Below, piece after piece: positions 27,091 through 35,509 of a stretch of 64,000 nt of DNA. The stretch covers positions 62,001 to 126,000 of the forward strand of contig JAJYLN010000001.1 of the NCBI GenBank assembly GCA_021787665.1, in the 5' to 3' direction. Below the pieces are notes generated by a model. It ran no database searches. It worked only from the letters and a program-made list of their open reading frames with translations, and was not told the DNA's origin. A program made the translations under genes and the position numbers. Positions within the stretch are counted from its first letter, which is position 1; every line of letters starts with the position of its first letter. The stretch comes from a bacterium. Its GTDB lineage: Bacteria > JAMCPX01.

Positions 27091-28203
27091 TTATAAGGAC
27101 GAGACGCTGTTGCGGTGGGTAAAGCCGGCCGGCACGGGCGAGCGCTTCTCGCCTCGGTACTGGAGCAATACCTTGAACAGGTCTCCCATGGCCTCCGGCA
27201 TGATCAGGAACTTCGAAGCCGAGGTGAGTCGGTAATAAGCAACAGGGTCCCTCACGATGTCCTTGATCTTCGCAAGCAGCTCGTCGTAGCCGAGGGACAT
27301 GACGAAGTCCCTCTGTCTGACATAGCCGATGATCTCCATGGAGGCCTCCCTGCCCCATCCTGCAAGACTCGTAAAGTCGACATGGCTCGTGATGTCTTTT
27401 TCTCCTACGAAACTGTACGGGTCATCATCGACCCTGTGGCCGTGATAGCACACGAGTGTGCCGCAGGTCCTGGCGGGCGCATAATACTCAGCACTGGTGT
27501 AGCCGTAGTCTATGGTAAGCACGTACCCGTGCTGCAAGGCCGATGCCATCGCCTTGATAAGGCGCCCGGCCTGGAGATTGATCTCCGTGCGCATCCCGGC
27601 CGGCAGTGCGACGCCGATCGAATCGAGGTGCCCGGTGAGTTCGTCGCCGGCCGGCACCAGGACCTCTTGGAAGCGATCGTCTCTCATGGTGACACAGACC
27701 TCGTACAGCCTGTCCTGCATGACCACGAGGTGTATGGGAAGCGCATCGAAAAGCTCATTCGACAGGATACAACCGGTCACCGGCCCGATATCAGAGATGT
27801 CGCCCTGTACTTCGATCTTTCCGTGGTGGTCTACCGCGAGATCCTTCTGCCTTTCCACGATGACATACCGCACGGCATCGTAGACGTCCCGGTGCCATCT
27901 CAGCATCGCCTCCAGAATACCGTCTGCCATCTTTCCGGAACCTGCGCCGACCTCTACGACCGTAAAGGGCTCCGGCTTCCCGAGCAGCGCGAAGAGCTCG
28001 GCGATCTGCCGCGCAAGGACCATGCCCATGAGCGAGGATGCGTATGGCGCTGTATAGTAGTCTCCCTCAACACCTGTTCTCTGCCTGCCGGACGTATAAT
28101 AGCCGTACCCGGGGTAATACAGTGCCATGGCCATAAACCGCTCGAACGTGATAGGGCCGGCCTGTCTGATGATGTCGCGCATGGCCTGCTGCAGCGGATT
28201 CAT
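27091..28203 (-). CDS. MidA/NDUFAF7-like SAM-dependent methyltransferase
   Basis: A 370-residue protein of the MidA/NDUFAF7 (Methyltransf_28) family. It shows FMAMALYYPGYGYYTS and DYYTAPYASSLMG near the start, the SAM-binding VEVGAGSGKMADGIL, CILSNELFDALPIHLV, and the later LTIDYGYTSAEYY. In mitochondria the relative methylates an arginine of complex I. The bacterial role is unsettled. ATG 28203 overlaps the TGA of the radical SAM gene upstream, so the longer frame to 28245 is not used. Confidence 0.85.
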   Translation of the reverse strand: MNPLQQAMRDIIRQAGPITFERFMAMALYYPGYGYYTSGRQRTGVEGDYYTAPYASSLMGMVLARQIAELFALLGKPEPFTVVEVGAGSGKMADGILEAMLRWHRDVYDAVRYVIVERQKDLAVDHHGKIEVQGDISDIGPVTGCILSNELFDALPIHLVVMQDRLYEVCVTMRDDRFQEVLVPAGDELTGHLDSIGVALPAGMRTEINLQAGRLIKAMASALQHGYVLTIDYGYTSAEYYAPARTCGTLVCYHGHRVDDDPYSFVGEKDITSHVDFTSLAGWGREASMEIIGYVRQRDFVMSLGYDELLAKIKDIVRDPVAYYRLTSASKFLIMPEAMGDLFKVLLQYRGEKRSPVPAGFTHRNSVSSL

Positions 28204-29873
28204 ACAGCACATACTCCGCACAGGGTACACGCCTCCGGCCTGCACGGCGGTGTCACGACACCCTTGAGGCCGAGACTATACTCTTTCCAGAGGAAGGCCT
28301 TGTCGAAGCCGTAGTCCATGAAGTCCCATGGCAGCGCTTCGTCCTGTCCGTATCGTTTGAACGCATAGCGGCCGATGTCCACGCCACTCTCTTTCAGGGC
28401 CGTACTGACGGGCCTGTCGGTGCCCGCCATGTATACGAGAAAGTCCGCCAAACGTCTGTCACCGCGCGAGAGCACAGCCTGCAGCAGGTAGTGCTTTTCC
28501 CACTCGACCCTTATACCGCTTCCTTTCAAGAGACCCCGGACAATACCGAGCCTGTGCCTGACATGGTCCGGCCCTATCACTCCCAGCCACTGAAACGGCG
28601 TAAAGGGCTTTGGTATGAGGGGATTGATGCTCACACTGACCCTGCCCTTGCCGGTCCTCAGCCGCTTTTTTACGCGCAACGCCAGTGCTGCTATGGCTGC
28701 CACGTCCTCGTCAGTCTCCGTAGGAACGCCTATCAGGAAGTACAGCTTCAGCGTGTTTACCCGGAGCCCACTTAAGACGTCCACGGCTCTCATAATATGG
28801 TCATCGCTCATCTGCTTGTTCAGGACCTTCCTCAGCCGATACGTACCGGTCTCCGGAGCCAGCGCGGCAGAAAACTGATCCGTGGACACATCAGCGCTGC
28901 TTATGCCGAGCAGTTCAGCGCTGTCGGCACGCAGGGACGACAGGGACGCGGTGAGCCCGCGCGCATGGACATGATCGAGCAGCTCGGTTAGATGCGGATA
29001 GTCCGTTACCATGGGACTCACGATACCCACCCTTCTCACACCGAGGGGCAAGGCAGCGAGATCTTCCTGAAGCGACCTGATGTCCCTTGATCGCGGGGGC
29101 AGATAGGCATAGCCGGCAATGCAAAACCTGCAACGGTAGGCGCATCCCCGCGAGATCTCCTGAAGGTGCATGCCGGAGAAAGTCGTATCTGCGGTATAGA
29201 TGACCGTCGACGATACGCGCTCCAGGGAGTCCGCAAGGTGCCGGCGTACCTTTTTCCCGTCCTTATACCGATGGTGTATCCCGGCAATCGCGTCCCCGGC
29301 ATCGTACTCCACCCGGTAGAATGAAGGCACGTACACGCCCCTGATATCGTCGAGCATCTGCAGGACTTCCTCTTTTGCCAGGCCTTTCCGGATGCCGCCG
29401 TGCACGACGTCTATGACCCTGTCAACGAGTCCTTCGGCCTCCCCTATGATACACGCATCCACAAAGTCAGCAATAGGCTCCGGATCGAGCGTCACGGCGA
29501 TACCACCGGCAATGACCACCGGTCCGTGGGTACGGCCGGCAGCAAAGATCCCGAGGCCGGCTGCCCTGAGGAAATCGACCACATTGATATAGTCCGTCTC
29601 GAAGGATACGGAAAAAGCGATAACGGAGAAGTCTCCTGCCCCTCTGCCGCCCTCGATTGACACCGGTGCCTCCTGCCCTTTGCGCCAGAAGCACCGCTCA
29701 CACACCACGTCACCTATGCCATTGAGGATGCCATACAGAACATGCACTGCAAGGTTGCTCATCCCTGCCCGGTACGTGTCCGGATACACCAGCAGCACCG
29801 GGAGCCTGCCGCCCCACTCTTTCCGTACGGCGCCGGTCTCCTGCGGGCTGGTTATGCTGCTCTTAAAATGCAT
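28200..29873 (-). CDS. Radical SAM protein with N-terminal B12-binding-like domain (TIGR03960-like)
   Basis: A 557-residue protein. The N-terminal part (about 1-180) resembles the non-catalytic cobalamin-binding fold (VLLVYPDTYRAGMSNLAVH, VIAGGIAVTLDPEP). The radical SAM core starts near 240 with CAYRCRFC preceded by EISRGC. A later VPTETDEDVAAI loop is typical of the core's second half. A closing CGVC-type cysteine pair lies close to the C-terminus (CTLCGVCAV), possibly an extra metal site. It follows pncA by 8 bases and is coupled to the MidA-like gene. Function unknown. Confidence 0.8.
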   Translation of the reverse strand: MHFKSSITSPQETGAVRKEWGGRLPVLLVYPDTYRAGMSNLAVHVLYGILNGIGDVVCERCFWRKGQEAPVSIEGGRGAGDFSVIAFSVSFETDYINVVDFLRAAGLGIFAAGRTHGPVVIAGGIAVTLDPEPIADFVDACIIGEAEGLVDRVIDVVHGGIRKGLAKEEVLQMLDDIRGVYVPSFYRVEYDAGDAIAGIHHRYKDGKKVRRHLADSLERVSSTVIYTADTTFSGMHLQEISRGCAYRCRFCIAGYAYLPPRSRDIRSLQEDLAALPLGVRRVGIVSPMVTDYPHLTELLDHVHARGLTASLSSLRADSAELLGISSADVSTDQFSAALAPETGTYRLRKVLNKQMSDDHIMRAVDVLSGLRVNTLKLYFLIGVPTETDEDVAAIAALALRVKKRLRTGKGRVSVSINPLIPKPFTPFQWLGVIGPDHVRHRLGIVRGLLKGSGIRVEWEKHYLLQAVLSRGDRRLADFLVYMAGTDRPVSTALKESGVDIGRYAFKRYGQDEALPWDFMDYGFDKAFLWKEYSLGLKGVVTPPCRPEACTLCGVCAV

Positions 29874-29881
29874 TCCCCTGA

Positions 29882-30463
29882 TTATACGATATCTTCAAAC
29901 CGTATGCCGATGGCGCCTGCTCCCAGCATCAGGTTCACGGCCTTCTCACTATCGCCCGCATGGACGTCTACCCCCCTCGCTGCATCCATGAGAAGAAAGG
30001 TCGTGAACCCTCCCGTGAGCGCATCGAGGACCGTGTTCTTCACACAATAGTCCGTCGCAAGACCTCCCACGAACACCCTCCTGACGTGGAGGCCCAGGAG
30101 TACGGGCTCCAGGTCTGTTCCCTGGAATCCTGAATAGGCCTCCCTTTCCGGCGTCGTCGCCTTGGAAATCACAGCAACAGTCCCCGGGAGCTTCAGTTCC
30201 GGATGAAACGCAGCGCCGTCCGTGCCCTGCACACAGTGCGGGGGCCACAAGCCGCCGTACGACTTGAACGATACGTGGTTTGCCGGGTGCCAGTCCCTCG
30301 TAGCAAAAATCGGGAGTGCCTCTACGCCGAACCTCTCGATATAGCGGTTCAGCACCGGGACCACCCCGTCTCCTCCGGGAACCGCAAGGGAGCCCCCGGG
30401 ACAAAAGTCCTTCTGCACATCAACGACGACGAGCGCATCGGATTTCGAGAGCACCAGCCTCAT
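29882..30463 (-). CDS. pncA: Nicotinamidase/isochorismatase family hydrolase
   Basis: A 193-residue protein with the nicotinamidase layout: catalytic Asp in VVDVQKDFCPGG, Lys in ISKATTP, Cys in GLATDYCVKNT, and the metal triad in TRDWHPANHVSF. It would deaminate nicotinamide to nicotinate for NAD salvage. ATG 30463 follows GAGGTG; the longer frame to 30640 adds unrelated sequence. It lies between hemY and a radical SAM gene on the same strand. Confidence 0.9.
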   Translation of the reverse strand: MRLVLSKSDALVVVDVQKDFCPGGSLAVPGGDGVVPVLNRYIERFGVEALPIFATRDWHPANHVSFKSYGGLWPPHCVQGTDGAAFHPELKLPGTVAVISKATTPEREAYSGFQGTDLEPVLLGLHVRRVFVGGLATDYCVKNTVLDALTGGFTTFLLMDAARGVDVHAGDSEKAVNLMLGAGAIGIRFEDIV

Positions 30464-30545
30464 AATCACCTCATCTCTATAGTATAATACAGAACGGGCA
30501 TGCATCAATAAGCCGAATGCCCTGCCAGCCTTTCCCCGGACAGTG

Positions 30546-31955
30546 TCAGCAGAGGAGTTTCCCCAACACGCTCTGGGCTGCTGTGTTGCCGCTATTGATG
30601 CAGTCGCTGATACCGATGCCGTGATACGCGCTGCCTGCAAGGCAGATGTTGCCCAGTCCCTCGGTGAGCTGCTCTATGGACCTGACCCTTGGCTCGTGGC
30701 CGATGGTATACTGGGGCATGGCCTTCATCCACCGTTTGATCCGTACCATCACCGGGGACGAGCGTACGCCCATGATAGCGCCGAGATCGCGCTGCACGAG
30801 GTCCCGGATCTCATCGTTCGACCTGGAGACCAAGTCCTGGTGCGCAGCACCGCCTACAAAGCACCGCAGCAGCACCGCATCGTCGGCGGTCCGGTTATCG
30901 AACTTCGAGCTCGTCCATGTCGTAGCCATGATGTGTCTGTTCTCCTTTCGAGGCACCACGAAGCCGAAGCCCTTCAGCGGATGGCCGAAGCCTTCTTTTT
31001 TATAAGCGAGCGATACCGTGGCTGTGGACACATAGGGGATGGACATCAGCAGATCAGAGAGCTCTCCGGACAGCGGGGAAAGTATACTTGCCGCGGCATA
31101 CGCAGGGACCGCCACGACGATACCGTCCGCTTCTATGTGCCCACCGTCCGAGAGCTTCACCACAGAGGCGCCGTCCCTCCTTTCCACGGCGATAGCGCTG
31201 ACTCCGGTCCTGAAGCTTACCCCCGGAGACTGTCTCTGGAGCTCATCGACGATCTCCTGCAGGCCGTCCCGCATCGTCATAAACATCGATGCAGGAACCC
31301 CGGCACCCGCCAGCCGGGGAGCACGCCGTGCAGCGATCATGCCCCGTATGAGGCTCCCGTACTTCTGCTCCATGGCCACAAACCTCGGGAAGCTACTCTT
31401 AACGCTCATCGTGTCCGGGTCACCGGCGTGCACACCTGCAACGAGCGGCTCTGCGATCCTCTCGAGTGCCTCCCTGCCGAACCGCCTGATCGTAAACTCC
31501 GCGAGGCTCTCGTCGATACCGTCCGTACGCCTCTGCACGAAGAGCTCCATCCCCATCCTGAGCTTGCCGGGCAACGAGAACAGTGTGCTCGTCACGAAGG
31601 GCGTGAACCTGGTCGGTATCATCAGGACAACTCCTTCCGGTAGCCGGTGGAGTCTGCCGTCCCATAAGACGTACGTGCCCGTGTTCCTGTCGTTCGTTCC
31701 TATCAGCCTCTCCGACATACCAAGCTCCCTCACGAGCATGGTCGCATAGGGCTTCTCTGCAAAGAAACAGTCCGGACCGGTCTCCACGACAAAGCCATCG
31801 ATACGATCCGTGCGTATGGTACCCCCCGGGCGGGCCTCACGCTCGATAACGGTTATGTCAAGTCCCACACCTGCCTGCGCGCCCAGCCGGCCCAGCCTGT
31901 AGGCCGCCGATAGGCCGGCAATGCCGGCCCCTATGACCACGACAGATGCTTTCAT
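30546..31955 (-). CDS. hemY: Protoporphyrinogen oxidase (HemY/HemG FAD type)
   Basis: A 469-residue FAD-dependent enzyme. The dinucleotide site is VVIGAGIAGLSAAYRLG at the N-terminus. Later blocks TGPDCFFAEKPYATML, PLVAGVHAGDP and the C-terminal NICLAGSAYHGIGISDCI match protoporphyrinogen/coproporphyrinogen oxidases. It oxidises the porphyrinogen before iron insertion and is coupled by ATGA overlap to hemH. In an anaerobe, an oxygen-independent acceptor or microaerobic use must be assumed. Haem supply fits the cytochrome cluster nearby. Confidence 0.92.
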   Translation of the reverse strand: MKASVVVIGAGIAGLSAAYRLGRLGAQAGVGLDITVIEREARPGGTIRTDRIDGFVVETGPDCFFAEKPYATMLVRELGMSERLIGTNDRNTGTYVLWDGRLHRLPEGVVLMIPTRFTPFVTSTLFSLPGKLRMGMELFVQRRTDGIDESLAEFTIRRFGREALERIAEPLVAGVHAGDPDTMSVKSSFPRFVAMEQKYGSLIRGMIAARRAPRLAGAGVPASMFMTMRDGLQEIVDELQRQSPGVSFRTGVSAIAVERRDGASVVKLSDGGHIEADGIVVAVPAYAAASILSPLSGELSDLLMSIPYVSTATVSLAYKKEGFGHPLKGFGFVVPRKENRHIMATTWTSSKFDNRTADDAVLLRCFVGGAAHQDLVSRSNDEIRDLVQRDLGAIMGVRSSPVMVRIKRWMKAMPQYTIGHEPRVRSIEQLTEGLGNICLAGSAYHGIGISDCINSGNTAAQSVLGKLLC

Positions 31956-32872
31956 GTCCTCGAGATCACGTCCTTCAGCGCTTGGATGAAAAGATCGGAT
32001 CCGTTCAACGACGCTGCTCTGCTAAAGCCAATGCCGAGCACCCGTGCGTGTTCGCGGTAGACGATGTCTATATCGTAGAGCGTCTCGACATGGTCCGACA
32101 CGAACCCCAGGGGCACGATAACGATGTTCTTCCTGCCCTGCCGTGCGCACCTATCCATGACTTCCTTCACGTCCGGACCGAGCCAGTCATCGCCGGACAT
32201 ACCCCTGCTCTGGAAGGCAAGTGCGTAGTGGGACAGCGGTAAGTCCTTCAGAACGAGTCCGAGCGTCTGCTCGAGTTGCTCGACATAGCTATCGGCCTTC
32301 GCGATGGCCGGCGGCAGGCTGTGCGCGCTGAATATGACGAACGGGTCGCCGATGCCCTTCAACGCGGCGGTAACGGCTTGCACCATGGCCTGTATGAACA
32401 GCCTGTTCGTGTTGTAGTTCCTTATCACCCGGACATCAATGTCCTTGCCCCTGACCGCCTCTTCGAGCTCCTGCAGATACCTCCCAGAGCTTACGCTGGT
32501 GAAGTACGGCGACAGGGGAAGGGCCGTGATATGCCGTATACCTTCCGAGAGGATCCGGTCCACGGACTCGCGTATGAACGGGCGGGTGTACATCATGCCG
32601 ACGAACACCTTATACCTGTCCGTACTGTTTGCTCCGTCCGAATCTGGGTCCGGCACGCCACCGTTGAGAACACGCTCGATCATATCTGCCTGTTCCATGG
32701 TAATCCTCTTGAGCGGAGAGCCGCCGCCGATCAGCCTGTACCTGTCCTTCACTGCTTCCACCTGTCGGGCAGTCACCTCCCTGCCTCCCCTGAGTGCGTT
32801 AAGGAACGGCCCGACCTCGTCCAGAGACTCAGGCCCGCCAAACGCAAGTAATAAAACTGCTCTCTTATGTAT
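31952..32872 (-). CDS. hemH: Ferrochelatase; no ordinary start codon
   Basis: A ferrochelatase of about 306 residues if read from ATA 32872. The first residues then are HKRAVLLLAFGGPES, the expected N-terminus. Core motifs follow: RYRLIGGGSPL, MMYTRPFI, VIFSAHSLPPAI with the catalytic-region histidine, and FQSRGMSGDDWLGPDV. Upstream of GTG 32776 no ATG, GTG or TTG exists in frame before the stop at 32885, yet the conserved N-terminus is intact there. GTG 32776 would drop 32 residues. A genuine ATA start behind AAAGGCG, or a G-to-A change in the sequence, explains this. It inserts iron or another metal into a porphyrin. Confidence 0.88.
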   Translation of the reverse strand: MHKRAVLLLAFGGPESLDEVGPFLNALRGGREVTARQVEAVKDRYRLIGGGSPLKRITMEQADMIERVLNGGVPDPDSDGANSTDRYKVFVGMMYTRPFIRESVDRILSEGIRHITALPLSPYFTSVSSGRYLQELEEAVRGKDIDVRVIRNYNTNRLFIQAMVQAVTAALKGIGDPFVIFSAHSLPPAIAKADSYVEQLEQTLGLVLKDLPLSHYALAFQSRGMSGDDWLGPDVKEVMDRCARQGRKNIVIVPLGFVSDHVETLYDIDIVYREHARVLGIGFSRAASLNGSDLFIQALKDVISRT

Positions 32873-32887
32873 GTTTATTCGCCTTTA

Positions 32888-33434
32888 ACAAGACTTCGGG
32901 ATCCACGCCTGCAAGTTTTAAAGAGCAAAAGCCGAATTCCGTACGGTCTTTTATTCTTTGTTCTGTATGCGAACGGGTCGGTTCGATCAAAATAGCGAGC
33001 CCTTTGTATAGCCGGCAACCGCATACATGGCAACGGCACAAGCACCTACGGCGCAACATCTGACACGCTGTCTGTTGCATAACCCTAATAATCTATCACA
33101 GCCTTTTTCTCTGTTTTTCATCCTTTTGCTCTTTCTTTATTTTATAATACATCTTCCAAAACAGGTGCATTGTTTTCAGCCTCTTCGTAGCGGACAGAGA
33201 AAGATACTAAATGATATCGAACATTTGTGCTGATTCATAGTCATTAACCGTATGTATCCAGACGCTTCTCATGTTCACTATTCTCTCTGTCATTCCTACG
33301 CTATCATAAAAGAAGACTTATCAAAAGCTTTTTGCGCCCACGAGGAACGGCAAACGGTAATGATCTGGTCCTGACAGCGAATAAGTTGCACTGTCCTCTT
33401 GACGCACCGTCCGATAGCTGGTATCTGATTCCTC
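32888..33434. other. Intergenic region of about 550 bp between hemH and plsY
   Basis: Divergent intergenic stretch, A+T-richer than the flanking genes, with a long pyrimidine-rich segment around 33105-33150. It contains a 71-codon minus-strand frame (32865-33080) with several cysteines and no recognised family, ending inside the hemH start region. No tRNA-like or known riboswitch fold was recognised and no convincing promoter pair was found, although promoters for both flanking operons are expected here. Confidence 0.5.
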
Positions 33435-34055
33435 ATGTCCCTGCAGTACATTACAATCACCATCGCCGCATTCCTGATGGGCTCCCTGCCAACCGGCTAC
33501 CTCGTGGCAAAAGCCAAGGGGATCAACATTCGTGCGGTCGGCAGCGGCAACATCGGCGCGACCAATGTAACACGCGCCCTCGGGAAGGGCTGGGGCGCAT
33601 TCGTGCTCGTCATCGACGCGCTGAAAGGCCTCCTGCCAGTCCTGTTCGTACGACTGTATTTCACGGCTCTTCCCCAGCACCAGCTCTATACGATGATGGC
33701 GGTGAGCGGTATATTCGCCGTGGCGGGGCATGTGTTCACCCCGTTCCTGAGGTTCAAGGGCGGCAAGGGCATCGCAACGAGCCTCGGCATGTTCCTCGCG
33801 ATAAGCCCGACACTCGCGGCCTCGCTCATCGTCGTGTGGCTGTTGGCATTCTCGATCACGAGGGTTTCGTCCGTGGGTGCACTGTGCGCGGCCATCGCAA
33901 TGCCGATCAGCGCGTTCTTCCTGTTCCACGGCGGTCCGGCTTCCGACGCCATGATGGCGTCCACCCTTTTCATGGCCCTGTTCATCGTGTTCACGCACCG
34001 TGAAAACATAAAGCGGCTCTACCGGGGCGAAGAAAGCGTGTTCCAGAAAAAATGA
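33435..34055 (+). CDS. plsY: Glycerol-3-phosphate acyltransferase PlsY
   Basis: A 206-residue inner-membrane enzyme with five predicted helices. The family motifs are present in order: GSLPTGYLVAK, SGNIGATNVTRALG, RFKGGKGIATSLG and HRENIKRL near the C-terminus. It transfers acyl from acyl phosphate to glycerol-3-phosphate in phospholipid synthesis. No good ribosome-binding site precedes ATG 33435. It starts the plus-strand run that continues with biotin carboxylase 21 bases on. Confidence 0.95.
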   Translation: MSLQYITITIAAFLMGSLPTGYLVAKAKGINIRAVGSGNIGATNVTRALGKGWGAFVLVIDALKGLLPVLFVRLYFTALPQHQLYTMMAVSGIFAVAGHVFTPFLRFKGGKGIATSLGMFLAISPTLAASLIVVWLLAFSITRVSSVGALCAAIAMPISAFFLFHGGPASDAMMASTLFMALFIVFTHRENIKRLYRGEESVFQKK

Positions 34056-34076
34056 GGAAGCAGGCGGAGCGATAGC

Positions 34077-35495
34077 ATGTTTACCAAGATCCTGATAGCG
34101 AACCGTGGAGAGATTGCCACAAGGATAATACGGGCCTGCAAAGAGATGAATATACGCAGTGCCGTCATCTACACGGAAGAAGACTCGACGGCGCTGTACA
34201 TAAAGAAGGCAGACGAGGCCTATCTCGTAACGCCGGGCCCGATAGAGGCATACCTCAACATCCACAGGATCGTCGACATTGCCCAGAAAATCAGGGCCGA
34301 TGCGATACATCCCGGGTACGGCTTCGTTTCGGAGAACCCGAAGATGGCAGCGCTGTGCGAGAAGAAGGGCATCGTGTTCATAGGCCCGTCCTCGGACGCG
34401 ATAGCGCTGATGGGCAACAAACTGAAAGCACGCCAGTTCATGAAAGAGCACGGCATCCCGGTCGTCGCTGGCAGCGATGGGCCTATACGGAGCGAGGACG
34501 AAGCGCTGATGTGGGGAAGGAAGATCGGCTACCCCGTGATCATCAAGGCATCGGCCGGGGGCGGAGGCAGGGGGCTGCGGATCGCTATGAACGAGCACGA
34601 ACTGCGCAGGTACTACTACCTCGCCGTGTCCGAGGCGAAGAAGTTCTTCGACAACCCGGAGGTGTTTATCGAGCGCTACATAGCGAAGCCGCACCATATA
34701 GAAGTGCAGGTGCTCGCCGACCACCAGGGCAACGCCGTCTATCTCGGCGAGAGGGACTGCTCCATCCAGAGGAGACACCAGAAGATCATAGAGATAGCGC
34801 CGTCCTTGATCTTAGGCGATAAAAAAAGAAAAGAGATTGGCAGCCTCGCGTTAAAGATAGTGAGGCTGGTGAATTACACCAACGCGGGAACCGTCGAGTT
34901 CATCGTGGACAGCAGCATGCGTCACTACTTCATGGAGATGAACACCCGGCTGCAGGTCGAGCACCCGGTCACGGAGGCCATCACCGGCATCGACATCGTC
35001 AAGAAGCAGATCGAGATTGCGGCAGGTCTGCAGCTCAGCATACGGCAGCGGGACGTCGATATCAGAGGTAACGCCATAGAGTGCCGCCTTATAGCGGAAG
35101 ACCCGCAGAACGGATTCCTGCCGCACGGCGGCAGGATAACCGCCTACTACTCGCCTGGCGGCATCGGGATACGGATAGACGGAGCAGTCTACAAAGACTA
35201 TATCGTGCCAGACTATTACGACCCGCTCCTCGCCAAGCTGACCGCTACCGGGAGTACGTGGGAGGAGGCGGTGGACCGGGCCAGGAGGGCCCTCGACGAA
35301 TTCGTCATACGGGGCATCAAGACGAACATTCCCTACCTGCGTGCCATCATGCAGAACGAGGACTTCAGGAAGGGCTACTTCGACACGGAGTTCATCGACG
35401 AGCACCCCGACCTTCTGGATTACTCGAATGTCGCAGACCCGGTCGATGCAGTCATCGCCATAGCGTCCGCAATTTCGGTGTACGAAGGAATGTAG
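34077..35495 (+). CDS. Biotin carboxylase subunit (acetyl-CoA/pyruvate carboxylase subunit A)
   Basis: A 472-residue ATP-grasp enzyme. It shows KILIANRGEIATRIIRAC at the start, IHPGYGFVSEN, the glycine-rich loop KASAGGGGRGLRIA, and MNTRLQVEHPVTE. It carboxylates biotin on a carrier. The next gene encodes the carboxyltransferase plus biotin carrier for pyruvate, so this is best read as subunit A of a two-part pyruvate carboxylase (PycA) rather than AccC. It could still serve acetyl-CoA carboxylase too. Confidence 0.93.
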   Translation: MFTKILIANRGEIATRIIRACKEMNIRSAVIYTEEDSTALYIKKADEAYLVTPGPIEAYLNIHRIVDIAQKIRADAIHPGYGFVSENPKMAALCEKKGIVFIGPSSDAIALMGNKLKARQFMKEHGIPVVAGSDGPIRSEDEALMWGRKIGYPVIIKASAGGGGRGLRIAMNEHELRRYYYLAVSEAKKFFDNPEVFIERYIAKPHHIEVQVLADHQGNAVYLGERDCSIQRRHQKIIEIAPSLILGDKKRKEIGSLALKIVRLVNYTNAGTVEFIVDSSMRHYFMEMNTRLQVEHPVTEAITGIDIVKKQIEIAAGLQLSIRQRDVDIRGNAIECRLIAEDPQNGFLPHGGRITAYYSPGGIGIRIDGAVYKDYIVPDYYDPLLAKLTATGSTWEEAVDRARRALDEFVIRGIKTNIPYLRAIMQNEDFRKGYFDTEFIDEHPDLLDYSNVADPVDAVIAIASAISVYEGM

Positions 35496-35509
35496 TGAAG
35501 GAGACTGCG

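Noticed and set aside
33321-34778. Long open frame (485 codons) opposite plsY and biotin carboxylase
   Set aside because: Spans two real genes and their spacer on the other strand, without family features or a ribosome-binding site.
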